In this document: positions 31,698-42,854 of the stretch, one piece after another
Position numbering within the stretch: the stretch's first letter is position 1
Layout: each line of letters opens with the position of its first letter
Assembly (NCBI GenBank): GCA_943737045.1
Contig: CALSFV010000393.1
Location: forward strand, 124,001-188,000
Direction: 5' to 3'
Source: Parapristionchus giblindavisi
Lineage: Eukaryota > Nematoda > Chromadorea > Rhabditida > Diplogasteridae
Length of the DNA: 64,000 bases
Position numbers and translations under genes: made by a program
The notes under the pieces: model-generated
The model's database searches: none
The model's input: the letters and a program-made list of their open reading frames with translations, nothing else
What the model was told of the DNA's origin: nothing

Positions 31698-32220
31698 TCT
31701 CCAATTCTGATATTTAAAATATGATTCACACTCATCCCCTTCTTTTCTCCCGCTTTTCCTACCCTCTTCGCAACAAAGGAGCCAATTTGCATCTATTCCG
31801 GAACGAGAGGCAAATAATTAACTTTCCGAATTGATTCCGTATCAAAAGTCACGTCGTTCCAGAAAGAGAGTGACAACCTGAAGAAAAAAACGTGACTTTC
31901 GAATGCGTTTCGTTTTCCGAACGGACAACCCTAGTCAATATTTCCCAATGTGACGAAGTGAATAATTCACTTAACTGTAAGGGAATTATGTTGCCTTAGT
32001 GAATATTTCCCTTAGTGAAGTGCAAAGAGATTATTCACTAAGTGAATTTTTTGGGAGTATATCTACAATTCTATTTCGAACTGCCTTTTTTACATTATTT
32101 CTTCTCATTAGCTCAAATTTGTTGACAAGCTTTTAAAAATTCCCATCTTTCCGTGATACACCTCGTGTAACGGATGCATTGCCTCGGCCCATAGCGAAGG
32201 AGTAGAGGACAGCGGAGTCC

Positions 32221-32292
32221 GGGGGCTTAGCTCAGTGGTAGAGCAGCCGACTTGCAAGCGGAAGGTCGTTGGTTCGAGTCCTTCAGCCTCCA
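32221..32292 (+). tRNA. tRNA-Ala(TGC)-like gene, copy 3
   Basis: Inverse copy in the right arm, unchanged over the tRNA-like part. All three keep G3:U70 and anticodon TGC. Confidence 0.6.
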
Positions 32293-32507
32293 TCGTCCTT
32301 TGCGCGCTCCTCTGACGTGAGACACTTACAATCTCTACACTCGACTCATTTTTTTTTGATAATTTCATACATATTCACGGAATATTGTGTACTGAAGTGC
32401 CAATTTAACATATGCAATGAAAAAATAGAAGAATGCTTAATATTATTGGAGTTACAAAGAAGATAAATGTCTGTATTATATATCTGTCAAAGCAAAGTCT
32501 TACTTAA

Positions 32508-32620
32508 AGGGAGGGTAACCTCTCTCAATGGTCTCTTCGACGCGCAATGCTCTCTCGTTGTTAGAGAACAGAGAAATAGTGTGCGCAATGAAGAGGCTAT
32601 TGAGAGAGGTCACTCTCCCT
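32508..32620. mobile_element. 113-bp TTAA MITE, right-arm-specific insertion
   Basis: TTAA at 32504-32507 and 32621-32624, ends AGGGAGGGTAACCTC and inverse. The left-arm units read TCTAATATTAAGTAAGACTT uninterrupted (near 26745 and 29803). Confidence 0.88.
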
Positions 32621-33386
32621 TTAATATTAGACCAACCAAATAGGTACAGCTTATATTATTATTTTTTGTTTTATATCTTATTTATTATTTGCGTTTATCA
32701 CAGGTTATTAGTTAAATCTTTATTAACATTTTAACGTATTTTAAACACAAGAAACAATCCTCTACATATTATGATTATCGATCTTTGCAAGATTCAAAAG
32801 ACGTAAAACGATTGATCGTACAGAAGGATGCGAAGTATTCGCAAGGATGTATTCGAAAGTAGGAATGGTAGAATACAAGGAGGGGAGCCTAAAATTAAAT
32901 AATTGATAATCATTTGAATTCGTCCCTTCTCGATATAAGAAAGGTTAGAATAGAATAGTTGCCATGGCAGCCAAAAATTAAAATGGCAAATTTGCACTTT
33001 CATTTTTGCACGCTCTCTTGTACTCTCTCATCTGGCAGAGAAAACATAGGAAAAATGAGAGAGCGTGCAAAAATGATGGGACAAATTTACCATTTTTGTT
33101 TTTGGCAAACTTCTTATTATAACCTTTCTTATGCGTAATAATAAATTGCTAGAAGTCTTTTGTTTTTAATAATAAATATTTAATTTTTTTTTTGTTGATT
33201 GTCAGTGTACAATAAGTATAACGAATGAATTGATGAGGCAGATATAATTATCCCTTTTTCCAAGATTCGCTCGTAGCTCCTAAACTGCCACTATACCCAA
33301 ACCCTTCACCGATAGTTGATGGATGGCCGTCGCTACTTTATTGTTAGCGACGGCCATCCATCAGCCTCTTTATGTCGTTCTTTTAA

Positions 33387-33501
33387 AGGGAGAATGGCCT
33401 CACTCAATGGTCTCTTCACTGTGCGCACACTATTTTTCTGTTCTCTAACAACGAGAGATCATTGCGCGACGAAGAGACCATTGAGTGAGGTTACGCTCCC
33501 T
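33387..33501. mobile_element. 113/115-bp TTAA MITE, shared with left arm
   Basis: Inverse counterpart of 25891-26003; predates the arm duplication. Confidence 0.8.
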
Positions 33502-33950
33502 TTAATAAGGGTAAGGGTTTGCCTTTGTTCAGTATTACTTGACGGAATAAAGAATACGAATAATAAGAATCCCGCTTACTCTTTAATCCGTTGATCCCCA
33601 GTCGACGAATAAATATTATCGATCGTCCACAACGTAAATGCTTGTGTGCCTACACGATCATGTTGAGGGAGTATCCGAATCAGCTCTGACACCGGTCTTA
33701 AACACTGCTTTTAGTATTATTAATTTTTTTAGGAATTTTAAAATCTAGAATTCGGGTTTACTTGATTTTCACCCTATGAAGTGTTGTAAGTGTTGTTGAA
33801 AATTTGCCATGAAACAACAGCGAAAATTCACCTAGTTGTACGTACTTTCTCGCCTTTTTAATAATAATAATAATTATAATAATATTTTATTCCTTCAGAT
33901 GAACGCTTCGGGGATGGGATTGGGAATATCTGTTAGATAGTCTTGTGAAG

Positions 33951-34255
33951 TAGAGTTGGCTATTCGGGATGCGGGCCCGCATGCCATTGCGGGCCCGCAA
34001 CGTCAATGCGGGCCCGCATAGAGACCACGCCCCATTCTCACCGCCTCCGCCGCCCGTTTAAACCCGTCGCGTGTACGCCGCGCACATATATATTATAGAA
34101 GTGACGTTGCGAACTATTTAGCGCCCGCATGCCATTGCGGGCCCGAATGCGATTGCGGGCCCGCAATCGCTCCCCCTCGCCTCCCTCCGAGGATGCGGGC
34201 CCGCAATGATTTTACGAGCCATTGCGGGCCCACAACCCCCGAATAGCCAACTCTA
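33951..34255. mobile_element. 305-bp GC-rich hAT-type MITE, right-arm-specific
   Basis: Terminal inverted repeats TAGAGTTGGCTATTCGGG and inverse. 8-bp duplication TTGTGAAG (33943-33950, 34256-34263). The left arm has the intact site near 25440. The inside is built of GCGGGCCCGC palindromes, strikingly GC-rich for this region. Confidence 0.88.
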
Positions 34256-34623
34256 TTGTGAAGGATGTCCGTCGCCAAGGCGAATCGGTGAAATGTTGGG
34301 AAAAATTTTTCTATTATTTTCGGGACTTATGAACCACTTAGTAACAATTTGCCACAGAACCAACTAAAATGATATGGAGAATATACTTTTTGACTGATGT
34401 GGCCTTTAAAATAAAATTGATTAAAATAAGATCTTTACGGTCTATGTTTTAAGAGCTCAACTAAGCGGTTTTAATCATTCGTATACAATGTACTTGCAGA
34501 AAATGAGAAAATCTATGTATAAATACCGAGACGCGCCTATATTCTCTCGCCTAACTCTCGATTATCTCTCCTCTTTCTCACACCTAACCCGTCTGATGTT
34601 CGCCGTTCTGATTTGATATTTAA

Positions 34624-36621
34624 GAGGCATGATCCCTAAGACTCGATCATATTCGACCACCCCCGGACACGTGCGCTAGCAATGGGAACTGGGGGTCCGT
34701 ACTTGGGTGTTAGGAGTGTCACCGGCCCTTATTACACAAAACAGGAGAAATTTCTTGTTTGTGCCCTCAGGCTATTAGAAAAATTAATTTAAGTGCAAAA
34801 AGGTTTAAAAATCATAATATCTCAAATTGTTGAGATAAATTCCGAATATCATTTGCGATGCGTCTAGGGTGCACAGAGCTTGCTAATTCACTATTAGCAT
34901 CGAATATGCGTTGATTCCTAAACCTCTTTTTTGACTTAAAATTTTTGTTTTTTCGGACAAATTATCGCTTGTTGTAGATTGCTGCAAAGATTTCCGACCA
35001 GGTATTGTAGCCTAAGCAATTCTGCATTGATTTCACTTAAAACCGGGTTCTTCCCGTTAGACCATCTTGCCGAAATTTTCGCTCGAATTTTCGCCATCGA
35101 TGGTTTTCCCGAACAAATGTATTTTCTAAACGTATATTCCAAACGATTGGTGCGGAATTGTGGTCTACTCAAAGTTTCGAGGTGAGACGAGTAGAATGAC
35201 ACAAGAAGCCCATCACTTGGATCAATTTGAAAATTTCGATTTTCACGAACCCGGGGTCATGGTCCGAAAATTTCAAAATTTCTCAAGTTTTAAATGTTTT
35301 CATTTATGTGGCTTATTGTGACGTACAAATGATGTGAATAATATTCAGCCAATGCTCAATGGCTGATCTCTCCTTTCAACCATTTTTTCGAACATTTTCG
35401 TTCTAAATGCGTGCGAAAAATCAGAATTGTGTTTGAATCGGTTTCCAACTTGCTTTCTGCAACATTCTGTCATAGTACTTTGCAATGTACATAATCAATA
35501 TGAAAATTGTTTATTTTCGAAAATGCAGAAAATTAAATTTGAGTGCCTACTTTCACGGTAAAATTTTGAAATATTGCAGTTTGTCGACTCGAATGCTGCG
35601 ACAATGAGCAAATGACAATGACAATGTGAAGTTTCACGATGAGTAAACATAGTAGAACTGAAATCCCGGCATTCGGCTAATTTTTGAAAAATCGATTTCC
35701 ATGACCCCGGGGTCATGGCAAAAAATATGAATTTTCGGAAATTAACGATTTTCATATTGATTATGTATATTGTAAAGTTCTATGACAGAATGTTACAGAA
35801 AGCAAGTTGGAAACTGATTCAAACACAATTCTGATTTTTCGCACGCAATCAGAACGAAAATTTTCGAAAAATGGTTGGAAGGAGAGATCAGCCATTGAGC
35901 ATTGGCTGAATATTATTCACATCATTAGTACTTCACAATAAGCCGCATAAATGAAAACATTTCGAACTTGAGAAATTCTGAAATTTTCGGACCATGACCC
36001 CGGGGTCGTGAAAATAGAAATTTTCAAATTGATCCAAGTGATGGGCTTCTTGTGTTATTTTACTGGTCTCACCTCGAAACTTTGTGTAGACCACAATTCC
36101 GCACCACTCGTTTGGAAGATACGTTTGCAAAATATATTTATTCGGGAAAACCATCGATGACGGAAATTCGAGCGAAAATTTCGGCAAGATGGTCTAACGG
36201 GAAGAACCCGGTTTTAAGTGAAATCAATGCAGAATTGCTTAGGCTACAATACCTGGTCGGAAATCTTTGCAGCAATCTACAACAAGCGATAATTTGTCCG
36301 AAAAAAACAAAAATTTTAAGTAAAAAAAGTGGTTTAGGAATCAACGCATATTCGATGCTAATAGTGAATTAGCAAGCTCTGTGCACCCTAGACGCATCGC
36401 AAATGATATTTGGAATTTATCTCAACAATTTGAGAAATTATGATTTTTAAACGTTTTTGCACTTAAATTAATTTTTCTAATAGCCTGAGGGCACAAACAG
36501 GAAATTTCTGCTGTTTTGTGTAATAAGGGCCGGTGACACTCCTAACACCCAAGTATGGCCCCTAAGTTCCCATTGCTAGCGCACGTGTCCGGGGGTGGTC
36601 GAGTCTTAACGACCATCTCTC
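34624..36621. mobile_element. 2.0-kb palindromic TTAA element (family B), right-arm-specific
   Basis: TTAA at 34620-34623 and 36622-36625. Ends GAGGCATGATCCCTAAGACT and, inverted, GAGAGATGGTCGTTAAGACT. The exact empty site is in the left arm (GATATTTAAAAGAG, - strand, 24670-24673). Long inverted arms are related to 14220-15877, with a different centre. No transposase. Confidence 0.9.
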
Positions 36622-36654
36622 TTAAAAGAGTTTCTGAACTATGCAAAACAAGAA

Positions 36655-36845
36655 ATACACTCACAGAAAAAACCCTTGTCTATAAGGGAATTATTCCCTA
36701 GTAACGTCTCTCTACGGAATTCTTCCCTTATAGATAAGGGAATTCGTCCCCTATGAGGGAATAATTCCCTTACCCATGAGGGAAGAATTCCGTAGAGAGA
36801 CGTTACTAGGGAATTTTTTCTCTGTGTAGTCATGCGGACAAAGAA
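36655..36845. repeat. Short palindrome of TAAGGGAATTATTCCCT-like units
   Basis: Inverted pair around 36735 (ACGTCTCTCTACGGAATTCT and inverse). A right-arm-specific small fold-back next to the TTAA element. Confidence 0.55.
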
Positions 36846-37300
36846 AACATATGATTTTTATATGCCCAATATCAACTCACGTATAATTCGTTACGATATA
36901 TGAGAGATGAGGCCACAAGGAGATGGCTGATAACTAAATAATACATTATATTATGCATAATAATAATACGTTTACATAATCTTTCTGATATCTTTAAGAA
37001 TACTTCCATTTCTCAGCTTGCATCTCTTAATAACAGATTAAATAATATAACAAACCATTTTTGTTTCGTAAAGATCTTTCTTGTTGGTATCAGATTCACT
37101 ATTGAGAACTTGGGAGATAATCCGCATTGCCCCATAAGCAGCTTCGAATTTCTGAGAATCGAGAGCGCTGTCGAAACGACCTTCTGCAGTGGCCGTGTTT
37201 GGAGACTTAATATCTCTGAATTTATTTAATTATTTATTTGTGTTTATTTCTCGATCGGTGCGAGAAAGAATAGAAAGTTGAACAAATGCTTATTGAAGTA

Positions 37301-37403
37301 CAGTACAGCCCGGTCGTGTTTTGTACACATTCTGCGCTGCGCTCCGCTGCGGGGCGCATTTGGACGCATCACTTATTTCCTTTGCGTATGAATATTTTTT
37401 AAT
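37301..37403. mobile_element. Truncated CAGTACAGCCCGG element fused to inverted repeat D
   Basis: The left end is intact after TA (37299-37300). It breaks off in TATTTTTTAATTCTG and continues directly into the D repeat (CCCGAAGTCCGGGACC). Evidence for a deletion in the right arm. Confidence 0.7.
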
Positions 37404-37699
37404 TCTGTCCCATCCCGAAGTCCGGGACCGGCCAACCATACTTCCCTTGTGAGTCAGATAGACTCTCATAAATCGCACTATCTGAGAGAACTCAACAACT
37501 GTTTTTCTTGGTATCGACGAAAAATGAATTTTCTATATGACAAAATGATAATTACAGGGAGATCGATGGTTTTGGAATCATAATTTAGATACTGATCATT
37601 CAAGAACCGCGAAATTGTAACCCTCGGATTAAAACTTTTATTTTATAAATACCGATGAATGAGCAAAATTGATTTGTGCCCTTTTGTTATGTAATCTAC

Positions 37700-38530
37700 G
37701 CGAAGGAAACGAGCATCCGTAAACGACTGTTTGCACCCCGACGATTTAGAACCGTCGATCGTGAGCTGATTATTCTTGAAACGACTTTTTACACCCCGAC
37801 GATTTAGAACCGTCGATCGTGAACTGATTATTCTTGAGACCACTTTTTACACCCCGACGATTTAGAACCGTCGATCGTGAGCTGATTATTCTTGAAACGA
37901 CTTTTTACACCCGACGATTTAGAACCGTCGATCGTGAACTGATTATTCTTGAGACCACTTTTTACACCCCGACGATTTAGAACCGTCGATCGCGAACTGA
38001 TTATTCTTGAAACGACTTTTTACACCCCGACTATTTAGAACCGTCGATCGTGAACTGATTATTCTTGAGACCACTTTTTACACCCCGACGATTTAGAACC
38101 GTCGATCGCGAACTGATTATTCTGGAAACGACTTTTTACACCCCGACGATTTAGAACCGTCGATCGTGAACTGATTATTCTTGAAACGACTTTTTACACC
38201 CCGACGATTTAGAACCGTCAATCGCGAACTGATTATTCTGGAAACGACTTTTTACACCCCGACGATTTAGAACCGTCGATCGTGAACTGATTATTCTTGA
38301 AACGACTTTTTACACCCCGACGATTTAGAACCGTCGATCGCGAACTGATTATTCTTGAAACGACTTTTACACCCCGACTATTTAGAGCCGTCGATCGTGA
38401 ACTGATTATTCTTGAAACGACTTTTTACACCCCGACAATTTAGAACCGTCGATCGTGAACTGATTATTCTGGAAACGACTTTTTACACCCCACCGATTTA
38501 GAACCGTCGATCGCGAACTGATTTTTTTGG
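37700..38530. repeat. 58-bp tandem array (left side of fold-back element)
   Basis: Unit includes TTTACACCCCGACGATTTAG and ACCGTCGATCGTGAACTGAT. Subtypes with CGCGAAC/CGTGAAC and GAGACCAC/GAAACGAC partly alternate. Exactly periodic with no unique spacers, so not CRISPR. Confidence 0.9.
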
Positions 38531-39449
38531 AACTATTACCATGCGGCAGGCAACGGTTCACCACGTATGTATGAGATATTGTGAACTACCGTAATCTACC
38601 ATAACCCGGTTCGGTGGGTCAGATCAAGTGCGATGGGTCAGATTTTACTAAAACTTGTCGGAATAACCATCACATGTGCGATATGACTATGAGTTATTGT
38701 GAACTACCGTAATTTACCGTAACCTGGTTCGGTGGGTCAGATCAAGTACGATTGGCCAGATTTTACTAAAACTTGTCGGAATAACCACCACGTGTGCAAT
38801 ATCACTATGAGTTATTGTGAACTACCGTAATCTACCGTAACCTGGTTCGGTGGGTCAGATTAAGTGTGATAGGTCAGTTTTCACTAAAAAAGGCCACTAA
38901 ATTGTGTGTCAGATTTGAGTAAGACATGCCGTAATTAGCAGCAGGGGTGTGCGGGAAAGGGTTTTCAAAAAATCAAAAAAAAAAATTTGAAAAGAAATTT
39001 TATTGAAATATAATATAAATTTTTTATAGAAATATTTTTTTTTAAATTCTGTGTTTTTTTTTTCATGGAGGCAATTTCGACAATACTCAGTGAATCCTGA
39101 CACGTCGCACTTCATCTGACCCACCGAACCGGGTTACGTTAGATTACGGTAGTTTGCAATAGCTCATAATGATACCGCACACGTAGTAGCCATTCCGACA
39201 AGTTTTAGTAAAATCTGACCCATCGCACTTGATCTGACCCACCGAACCGGATTACGGTAGATTACGGTAGTTTACAATAACTCATGTTGATATGGCACAC
39301 GTGGTGGTTATTCCGACAAGTTTTATTGAAATCTGATCCATCGCACTTGATCTGACCCACCGAAACGGATTACGGTAGATTACGGTAGTTCACATTAACT
39401 CATAGTGATATCACACACGTGGTGAACCGTTGCCTTCCGCATGGTAATA

Positions 39450-39810
39450 GTTCCAAAAAAAATCAGTTCGCGATCGACGGTTCTAAATCGTCGGGGTGTA
39501 AAAGTCGTTTCCAGAATAATCAGTTCGCGATTGACGGTTCTAAATCGTCGGAGTGTAAAAAGTCGTTTCCAGAATAATCAGTTCGCGATCGACGGTTCTC
39601 AATCGCCGGGGTGTAAAAAGTCGTTTCCAGAATAATCAGTTCGCGATTGACGGTTCTAAATCGTCGGGGTGTAAAAAGTCGTTTCCAGAATAATCAGTTC
39701 GCGATCGACGGTTCTAAATCGCCGGGGTGTAAAAACTCGTTTCCATAATAATCAGTTCACGATCGACAGTTCTAAATCGTCGGGGTGTAAAAAGTCGTTT
39801 CTATAGGATT
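39450..39810. repeat. 58-bp tandem array, inverted partner
   Basis: About six units in inverse orientation relative to 37700-38530. Confidence 0.9.
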
Positions 39811-40448
39811 GGTTTCAAGATGATATTATCTATTCTCTAATTTCCATAATTAAGATTTTATAGGAATTGATGCTAATTTGTCGATGTCATTACGACGGTT
39901 ATAAAATAAATTTTCCAGAATCATTTCAACTGAATCGTAGTTTTCTAAATTATGATTCCAAAACCATCGATCTCCTAATTACAGGCTCCATGAGTGATGT
40001 TCACTGGTACTTCGAAATTCCTTGCAATTGAAAATTCGCTTCAGGTGGTGATCACACAACGATTTGGCGACGTTTCCTAAAAAGTTTCTCGAATCCAATC
40101 GATTCGGGAGTGGGTGCAATCGACTCCTTGGCTAATTCTAAGAAACTATTGTCAAGGAGAGTTTTTTGATCAACGGTCAACGAAGGCAGGAAATGTGAAT
40201 AATTTTTTTTACTAAAAAAATTAATTCTCACTATGGGTAATTTTTTATTTGCTCAATATCTTCTTCATATAATATTACACCTTCAGTTTAAAATTCATTT
40301 TTTTAAAATACATAAATTATGATCGAATCCGTTTTGTAACGACAATCGTGAATTGTTGGTTGCTCCAATGACTCTTCCTAATCGGTTACTTTGGAAATTT
40401 GATAGTTTTGAACACAATTATATCATATTTCAGTTTTTTTCGTCGTAA

Positions 40449-41651
40449 CACGCATGTCACCTAAGGATTGACCAAAATCGTCTGCTTTACTACACACTTT
40501 TGTGTTGACCCCCTCTTTTCTCCACGGTTTTCGATGGTCCTTGGGTAGGACATCCCTGAACCAGAGTAGCAAGGTTGGTAGATCAAACATCTCTCCAGGA
40601 GCTCACGTCAAAGTTCGTCGTTGAGGCACCTTCCGATGCGATTTTCGCGGCTCACAGGAGAGCTAGGAAAAAGTGATCAACAGATGAAATGTGTAATTTC
40701 TCGAGTACTTTCTGATAAAAATGTGAAAATCCAACTTTTTTATTTTGTGTTCCATAAGGAATTGATTTTGTTCCACAGTTCCGGGACCTATTTTGTTTTG
40801 GGCTCAATCGATAGAGCTCGTCACTAGCTTTGCTGTAGATCTGAGAGAAAGTTCAAATTCCGCCCAGGGGATGGGCATCCAAGATGGCTACGTCGATTCA
40901 ATAAAGCGAGAACTCTCTCGGGAATTCTTCGAGAAACATAGATCACATGGCCAGAGATCCAGAGAGCTCTAAATGGAACTTTCTCTCAGATCTACACCAT
41001 TCATCGGTCAATCCGTGTCAGGAACCATCGGAATGGACTAATTTCGCTGATTTGGCTGCAGCGAGAACAAAACGTACTTGGGTGAGCGACTCGACGTCAG
41101 ATTGATCGTCAGCACATTCTCCAGCATATTACAGGACAATCCTGTCAATTAGCCGACAATGGCGAGTAGATCAAAGCAACGCGCGGCTTTTATTAGTGAT
41201 CTACCAGCATTCAAATGTAGTTTTTTGGCCGTCATTCAGCCAAATGCCAACTTAAATAGGCTCCCAAGGGCTTAAATGAAAGCTATTGACGAGCTCTATC
41301 GATTGAGCCCGAAACAAAATAGGTCCCGGAACTGTGGAACAAATCAATTCCTTGTAGAACACAAAATCAAAAAGTTGAATTTTCACATTTTTATCTGAAA
41401 GTACTCGAGAAATTACAAATTTCATCTGTTGATCACTTTTTCCTAGCTCTCCTGTGAGCCGCGAAAATCGCATCGGAAGGGGCCTCAACGACGAACTTTG
41501 ACGTGGGCTCCTGGAGAGATGTTTGATCTACCAACCTTGTGACTCTGGTTCAGGGATGTCCTACTCAAGGACCATCGAAAACCGTGGAGAAAAGAGGGGG
41601 TCAACTCAAAAGTGTGTAGTGGAATCAGTCAATCCTTAGCTGACATGCGTG
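40449..41651. mobile_element. 1.2-kb fold-back element with tRNA-like modules, in element C of right arm
   Basis: Inverted ends CACGCATGTCACCTAAGGAT / ATCCTTAGCTGACATGCGTG. Flanks GTAA and ATAA; the left arm reads CGTCATAAACTGC (20890-20902), so a 4-bp ATAA duplication with one change fits. The arms contain GGGCTCAATCGATAGAGCTC (A-box-like, about 40800 and inverse about 41295). A B-box-like GTTCAAATTCC is at 40851. Confidence 0.8.
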
Positions 41652-42310
41652 ATAAACTGCTTAAAAGAGGTCAAATCGTTCCCAGTGTTTTACAAGTGAT
41701 AATACTACCATATATCGTTATTTGAACAATTACTTGGTGGGATATCGCAAAAGGCAAAATTTAAAAAAAATTAATTTGCCATAATGGTGAAATTGACGTT
41801 TTTTCTCTTTCATGTTCTAACAATGTTCATTTCATACTTGTTCGTTTGAATTCATGTCGCCATTCAATATTTTATTACTTAGAGTATGAGTAGACTTCGT
41901 GGAGCAGCTGTTAGAACATAAAACAGAAAAACGTCTCGGCTGCTCCAAGTCTACTCATACTCTATGTAATAAAATATTGAATGGTGACATGAATTAAAAC
42001 AAACAAGTATGAAATAAAAATTGTTAGAACATAAAAGAGAAAAAACGTCAATTTCACCATTTTGGCAAAATCATTTTAAAATTTTTCCTTTTGTCATATC
42101 TCACCAAGTAATTGCTCAAATAACGATATATGGTAGTATTGTCACCTATAAAAACTGGGAACGATTTGAAAACTTTTAAGCAGTTTATGACGAAAAAGCT
42201 GAAATATGATATAATCGTGTCGTCTACTGTATACCGTGCAGGTGCACTCCGAAGACGAGGAGTAGTCGTGTAGCTCAGTCATGTCAAGAACGAAGGTAAA
42301 ATATGTCTAA

Positions 42311-42854
42311 AGGTGGAGTCCGAGCAATATTTTCGTGAACAAACTGTGAAGACAGAAAGATAGCAAAACTTATTCTACATACCATACATAAATTATTTTA
42401 TGCTAATTCAGCTTATTGATCACAAGAATCATGAATGAATTCATGCTTGATGTACAGGCAAAGGCGCGAAATTTTGAAAATGGGAAAGTTCAGCAATAGG
42501 TTTCGAACATGCGACGTTACACTTACTAGTGCTCTGGTATTTTGCCACTTAAAGTCTACTTAAACTTTCCCACTTTAAGTAGACTTTAAGTAAACTTAAA
42601 GTGAGACGTAAGTCTACTTAAAGTGGTGTGGTATACTGTAATGCATTTCGTCAAATGTTCTTTCACTTAAAGTTTACTTAAAGTCTACTTAAAGTCTGTG
42701 ACGTAGTTTAAGTAGACTTTAAGTGGCAAAATACCAGAGTGAGCACTTTTAACACTGCGATTGATGAATGGTCGTGCTAATTTCTTCCATACCATTTGAC
42801 CTTTGCGTAGCAGATATGTTATACATTTGCATTAACATTCGAAAGCCTCCATCT
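42311..42854. mobile_element. TTAA element with tRNA-like module, interrupted by 208-bp MITE
   Basis: Ends AGGTGGAGTCCG and, inverted, AGATGGAGGC. Flanks CTAA (42307-42310) and TTAA (42855-42858). The left arm has the empty site (ATATGTTTAAAACTC, - strand near 20775). Same family as 54114-54454. Its tRNA-like module (GGTTTCGAACATGCGACGTT on the + strand) is split by the 208-bp MITE. Confidence 0.8.
42532..42739. mobile_element. 208-bp CTCTGGTA palindromic MITE, copy 1
   Basis: Starts CTCTGGTATTTTGCCACTTA, ends with its inverse, filled with ACTTAAAGTCTACTT motifs. TG on both sides fits a 2-bp duplication. Identical by eye to 63589-63796. Confidence 0.85.

Larger units (their letters stand above)
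37558..39975. mobile_element. 2.4-kb MULE-like fold-back element with subterminal tandem repeats
   Basis: Terminal inverted repeats GGAGATCGATGGTTTTGGAA and inverse. A 9-bp duplication TAATTACAG lies at 37549-37557 and 39976-39984. The intact site is at the matching place of element C in the left arm (GATAATTACAGGCTCC). Next to the left end are about 14 copies of a 58-bp repeat (37700-38530). The same repeat in inverse order precedes the right end (39450-39810). The middle has about three 118-bp repeats (CCGTAACCTGGTTCGGTGGG) and their inverse. A 9-bp duplication suggests Mutator-like transposition. Confidence 0.88.

Noticed and set aside
31303..31704. 133-residue ORF on the - strand in the palindrome spacer
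   Set aside because: Crosses a hAT end, an A21 run and repeat sequence; has a poly-Phe run; no splice context. Not an exon 16 substitute.
37700..39810. Regular 58-bp repeats as a possible CRISPR array
   Set aside because: No unique spacers; plain tandem repeats mirrored within a fold-back element; the genome is eukaryotic.
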